Shown here one piece after another: positions 59,661 through 64,000 of a DNA stretch of 64,000 nucleotides. Both the position numbers and the translations under genes were made by a program. Each line of letters starts with the position of its first letter. Positions within the stretch are counted from its first letter, which is position 1. The DNA is from Cocos nucifera (taxonomy: Eukaryota; Streptophyta; Magnoliopsida; Arecales; Arecaceae): the NCBI GenBank assembly GCA_006176705.1, contig QRFJ01000296.1:1-64000 (forward strand). The letters are read 5' to 3'. A model generated the notes under the pieces. The model had not been told where the DNA came from and ran no database searches. It saw only the letters and a list, made by a program, of their open reading frames with translations.

Positions 59661-60790
59661 CATGATGTAACGTGTTTGCGGCAGGTAACCGTGCGATCGA
59701 GTGTGGGTCAAAATAATCGGGCGCGGACGGTGCATATACGTTTGATTTCAATCGGATGGTTGCGTCTGGTGATTGACGCGTGTCGATTGCGGTGGATCTA
59801 GCCCCACACGCATCTCGCGGCCCATTTCACTCGGCGCTCGTATAGAACCAGCACGCAGCGTTCAAAAATAATTTTCTTTTTTTTTCTTTCGGGCTGGCAT
59901 CCGCCCGTGCAATCCTAATCACCACGCACGGTGCATGCCATGCGGTGTAGAAAGTATTGTCGGGTTTAGAATTGGAGCAGAGAACGAGTTCGTTTCGTTG
60001 TTGGGCTTCTTGGACACGAGGTATGATAAGGGCTAGTTGGACGATATCTTCAACACCCAAAAGCTTAAAAATGATCCCGACATGAAACAATTGTAAGCCC
60101 AATGAGGAGTTGCTGTGTCCATGGACTCGGACATTTGGTAATTTTCTCGCACTGCCGTACATGTAGTTCAATTCCTCGTGATTCGTGAACTACACAGATG
60201 CCCTTTGTTCACGTAGATCAAAGGCGTTACTCAAACTAGTGCTTAAAAAATATAAAGGAAGACGGAATGACTTGCCAAAAAAAAAAAACAAAGAAGAACA
60301 AAGAAAAGCTGTTTAAGAGTCTGCAGGCAGAGAGGCTTTGTGGAGATAAAAAGGAGGGTGGAGATGCGCGGATCCAATACCGGAGAGTTCGCGTTTGAAC
60401 TACTTGTAGTTGAATGGTGTAAAAATAAATCTTATGAATCTCATGATATCGAATAGAAGTAATTGTAATCTAATGGTGACTCTGGTGCATCCTCATTGTT
60501 AGTTGCAACTCTAGTTTGACAGCTAATTTGCTTTACATGGTATCATGGGCAATTAAAAAGGCACTAGCAATGCTCTATCTTTAATAATCAATTTAGGATA
60601 AGCCATACAGAAAAGGCCACTCTCATCCATGTGGAGAGCTACCTTGGTTCAACTTTCTCTGAGATGAAAATTGGGCTGATCAAAATTTTATTAATTTAGA
60701 TGATTGAAAAAAGTGTATAATTAATAAATAGCAAAACAAAATATAATGAAGAAAAGTGAAGCATATAATATCTTCAAGATTTATCATATT
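59661..60790. other. Intergenic spacer
   Basis: No supportable gene, RNA or repeat element was found between the delta-COP promoter and the right gypsy LTR. Confidence 0.5.
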
Positions 60791-61803
60791 TGTTGGTGCA
60801 GAATCGATCAAGCTGGAGTCGAGGAAGAAGAGGTCGCCGCCAGTGACCTACAAAATAAAGTTATGACCGGAGTCGGTGGTGGTGGCTCCGACAGGACCCT
60901 CCGACGATTAAGTCAGCTCTTCTAGCCAACAGAAATAGAGTGCTCAGAAAAGAATTCAGTAGAATTTTGGAAAGGAGAAGAGAGTTTAGAGAAAACGTAT
61001 CTGGAGGGTCCCTTTTTATAGACAGAGCTTATCATAACCGTCCAGTAATGGGCCACTCAGGGCCACATAGAGTTTATTATGACCGTTGTTGTGATGTGGT
61101 TGTTTAGTAGTAGGCCATTCAGGGCCACATGAAGTTTATTACGGAAAGTGGTGTCCATTACCATGAAGTGGCCGTTCGTTGAGATTTAATAGTCGAAGTT
61201 CAGAGGAAGCAGGCATTGGTTGGTGAAGAACTTTGACATACATCAATTCCAGGAGAGTTCGAACTCCTAAAGGAAACACGACTAGAGGAGATCATTCGAG
61301 AGGAATGCTAGTTGAAATCTGAAAGTAATTCACTGGAGAAATTCGAATGGAGTTCGACTGATAAAGAAATCCAGAAGAAGTCCGACTGATGGAAAAGTTC
61401 GGTCGAAAAAGAAGTCCGAAGGAAGTTTGGCTCCTAGTGAAATTCGGAAGGAGTTCGACTGATGGAGAAATCTGGAAGAAGTTCGACTCCTGGAGGAACT
61501 TGACTGAAGGAGAGATTCGGAAGGAGTTCGGCTCCTATAGAAATCCGACTGAAGAAGAGATCCGGAAGGAGTTCGGCTCCTAGAGGAATCCGATAGAAAG
61601 AGAGATCCGAAAGGAGTTCGACCCCTGTAGAAATCTGACTAAATAAGGAGTTCAGTTACTGAATAAGTTCGACCGCTGGAGGAGATCGGGTGGGGCTCGA
61701 TCACTGGAGGAAAAATTTTTGATTAAAACTCTTCCATGATTACCGATTGTGTTAGGCTAAGCATTATGCTGGACTACGGTGGGAGCGAGATTTATTCCCA
61801 ATA
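60791..61803 (-). repeat. Gypsy LTR copy C (1013 bp)
   Basis: In inverted orientation it runs from TGTTGGTGCAGAATC (the end) to TTTATTCCCAATA (the start). It is homologous to copies A and B, with fewer 45-bp units at about 61310-61640. The inverted TATA box is at 61011-61020. Confidence 0.9.
61011..61020 (-). promoter_or_regulatory. TATA box of gypsy LTR copy C
   Basis: On the minus strand it reads TATAAAAAGG, aligned with the TATA boxes of copies A and B. Confidence 0.55.
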
Positions 61804-61859
61804 ATAGTCCCCTCACTTTCGAGATCGAAATTCGAAGGAAGTAAAAAAAGATGATTGTC

Positions 61860-62170
61860 GAAGTTCTTTTTCAGACTCTACACCCATTGGGGTTGAAGCT
61901 CGGGAGAGACCTTATCTCCAGCCAAGACTGGCGTTGAAGTTGAAGTTCGAGGAAGATCTTACCTCCAATCGAGGTCTAAGAAGATCTTGTCTCCTGTTGA
62001 TGATGCGGTTGAAGCTCGAAAAAGATCTTGTCTCCGGTCGAGGTTGAAGTTGAAGTTGAACCTCGGAGGAGATCTCATCTCCAGCCAAGATTCAGGAAGA
62101 TCTCATCTACTATTGACGTAGACGTTAAAGAAGCTCGGAGAAGATCTTGTCTCCAATCGAGGTTGAGGGA
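61860..62170 (-). repeat. GATCTTATCTCC repeats in the gypsy spacer
   Basis: This is the inverted counterpart of the units at 6319-6800, with fewer and more diverged units. Confidence 0.7.
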
Positions 62171-62184
62171 AATATTATCTCCTC

Positions 62185-62720
62185 TTCTTACCTCGTCTAA
62201 AATGAACAAGGCCTTTGACTTTGGTCACGTTAGGATGAGGTTCTTCTTCTATTCCTAATGGCCTGTAAGGGCACATAAAGGCTGTTGTCAGAGCCTCTTC
62301 CCCCATCTCGTTTAAAATGAACGAGGTCTTCGACTTTGCTCATGTTATGATAAGATTCTTCTCCTATTTCTAATGAACTGTAGGAGCGCATAAGGGCCAT
62401 TATCAGGGCCTCTCCCCTCATCTCGTTTAAAATGAACGAGGCCTTCGACTTTGCTCACGTTAGGACAAGATTCTCCTCATGTTCCTAATGGACTGTTGCG
62501 GTACATAAGGGCCATTGTCAGAGCCTCTTCCTTCATCTCGTCTAAAATGAACGAGGCCTTCGATTTTGCTCACGTTAGGATGAGATTATCCTCCTATTCC
62601 TAATGGATTATGGGAGCACGTAAGGGCCGCTGTCAGGAATTCTCCCCCATTTCATCTAAAATGAACGAGGCCTTCGACTTTGCTCATATTAGGATGAGGT
62701 TCTCCTTTTGTTCCTAATAT
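62185..62720 (-). repeat. 115-bp tandem repeats in the gypsy spacer
   Basis: AAAATGAACGAGGCCTTCGA-type starts lie at 62199, 62314, 62429, 62544 and 62658, a regular period of 114-115 bp. This array is not part of the fragment at 6313-6886. Confidence 0.9.
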
Positions 62721-62809
62721 GCCCATTTTTTATTATTTTTTTTGTCATCACATAGTTCTTGCATCAAGAAATGATATCATTGAAATGGAAGAGTTTTATT
62801 GATAGAAAA

Positions 62810-64000
62810 TTACTGGTAGTACATCCTCAGATTTTCTGAATTTCAAGGTCATGGAAGCATTGTTCCTCCGAGCTCCTTCAGACGATAAATTTTGGGCCGG
62901 ACGACCTCCTCTACTTCATATGAATCTTCCCAATTTATGGTAAGCTTCTCCTGGCTTTGAGGCTGAGAGATGGTGGCTCATCGAAGTACTAAGTTTTTCA
63001 CTCTGAATATTTTACTTCTGACTCTGGAGTTATAGTATCGGATCATCCTTCATCTATAGGCCGCCATCCGAACCTGAGCTTTCTTCTTTTTTTCTTTCAG
63101 TAGGTTGAGATTGACTCTAAGATCCTGTGGGTTATGCTGCTCATTGAAGGTCACGATCCATGCTGATGGGAGCTTAAGTTTGATTGGGATGACTGCTTTC
63201 ATTCCAAAGGCCAAGATGAATGGTGTTTTTTCAATCGACAGCTTTTGAGTAGTTTGGTACGTCCAGAGGACGTGGTAGAGTTCATCCATCCAAGGTTTCT
63301 TTGCTCTATCAAGTCTTATTTTGATGCCTTGCAGTAGAATCCGGTTGGTCACTTCAGCTTTCTTATTTGCCTATGAGTGAGCTACCAATGTGAAGTGGTG
63401 GAAGATGTTTAGATTTTTGCAGAACTCGATGAACCTCGTCCTGATGAATTATCGTCTATTATCGATTATGAGGGTTTGGGGCAGACCAAATCGGTAGATT
63501 ATTAACTTTCAAACGAAGTCCTATACCTTAGTCTCGGTAATTTTGGCTAATGGTTCGGCTTCGATCCATTTGGTGAAGTAGTCGATCGCGATCAGGAGGA
63601 ACTTTCATTGCTCGGATGCCATCGAAAAAGGACCAAGTATGTCCATTTCTCACTGCGCAAATAGTCAGGATGCGCTTAGCGGAGTAAGCTCAAAGGCCGA
63701 CCATCTTTGTATGCTCACATTCTTCTGACAGCGATCATATTTTCTGACGTACTTCATAGAATCATGATATAAAGTCGGCTAATAGTACCCTTACCGAAGT
63801 AGCTTTTACGACAGGAACCTGACTCTTACATGACTTCTATAAATTTTCTCATGTGCTTTTCATAATGCGAAGTCAGCCTCTGAAGGTTGGAGACATTTCA
63901 GTAGTGGTAGCTAGTACGACCTCTTATACAACCTGCCCTCGTACAAAACATGCCGAAAGGCTTGATTCCTGAGTTTTTGAGCTTCTTTCGGATCATGAGG
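62810..64000 (-). pseudogene. Gypsy integrase / end of pol, broken
   Basis: Right to left, integrase core pieces appear (IEAEPLAKITETKV near 63570-63530, IYRFGLPQTLIIDNRR near 63500-63450, FIEFCKNLNIFHHFT near 63430-63390). The open stretch 63352-63050 follows (TNRILLQGIK, DELYHVLWTYQTT, TPFILAFGMKAVIPI). Pol ends NSENLRMYYQ with a stop at 62810. At least two in-frame stops lie in the core (near 63453 and 63375) and more before the end, so this copy is inactive. Confidence 0.85.

Larger units (their letters stand above)
60791..64000 (-). mobile_element. Ty3/gypsy element, 3' part, running off the window
   Basis: Reading right to left there is an integrase region, the end of pol, a spacer of about 1 kb with two kinds of tandem repeats, a purine tract and one LTR. 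A long non-coding stretch between pol and the 3' LTR, and an integrase of the type TNRILLQGIK, fit the Tat-like branch of plant gypsy elements. The lineage call is inference. Confidence 0.85.

Overview
This window is plant nuclear DNA. It has split genes with GT-AG introns, long AT-rich spacers, LTR retrotransposons, a Mutator-like element (MULE), Helitrons and microsatellites. The protein families (delta-COP, an ILR3-like bHLH, a plant uracil-DNA glycosylase, an early nodulin-like phytocyanin and a PUB62-type U-box protein) are all flowering-plant families. The GC-rich first exons and the character of the repeats suggest a monocot, possibly a palm. The species is inference only.

Layout. 1-6300: a decayed Ty1/copia element on the + strand (gag, protease, integrase, RT, RNase H, 3' LTR). 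6313-8111: a 1.8 kb fragment of a Ty3/gypsy element (end of the internal region plus a complete LTR). 9144-18690 (+): a 12-exon U-box E3 ligase gene. 21253-23389 (-): a 5-exon bHLH transcription factor of the ILR3/bHLH105 group. 24100-31060: gene-poor DNA with AT-rich stretches, tandem duplications, a Helitron terminus and a nested pair of small Helitrons. 31413-32056 (+): a two-exon early nodulin-like protein. 32681-37147 (+): a 7-exon uracil-DNA glycosylase gene. 38000-48530: a decayed MULE transcribed right to left, carrying a MURA transposase and a plant mobile domain (PMD) gene, split by a solo gypsy LTR at 42546-44128. 48944-58906 (-): an 11-coding-exon coatomer delta subunit gene. 60791-64000 (-): the 3' end of another copy of the same gypsy family (integrase, long repeat-filled spacer, LTR), running off the right edge.

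The five host genes look intact: every exon joins in frame at consensus splice sites, and the reconstructed lengths (581, 230, 175, 327 and 524 aa) fit their families. They are separately transcribed housekeeping or regulatory genes (protein turnover, iron-type bHLH regulation, cell surface, base-excision repair, COPI vesicle traffic). Nothing indicates that they form one pathway.

The most interesting content is in the mobile DNA. It includes a MURA plus PMD composite MULE with long inverted ends and a gypsy LTR in its zinc-knuckle codons, and a 182-bp near-perfect foldback inside that MULE. It also includes a Helitron nested in a Helitron, and a gypsy family whose LTR carries a 45-bp (15-codon) minisatellite that varies between the three copies seen here. 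I did not find a clearly novel cellular system.
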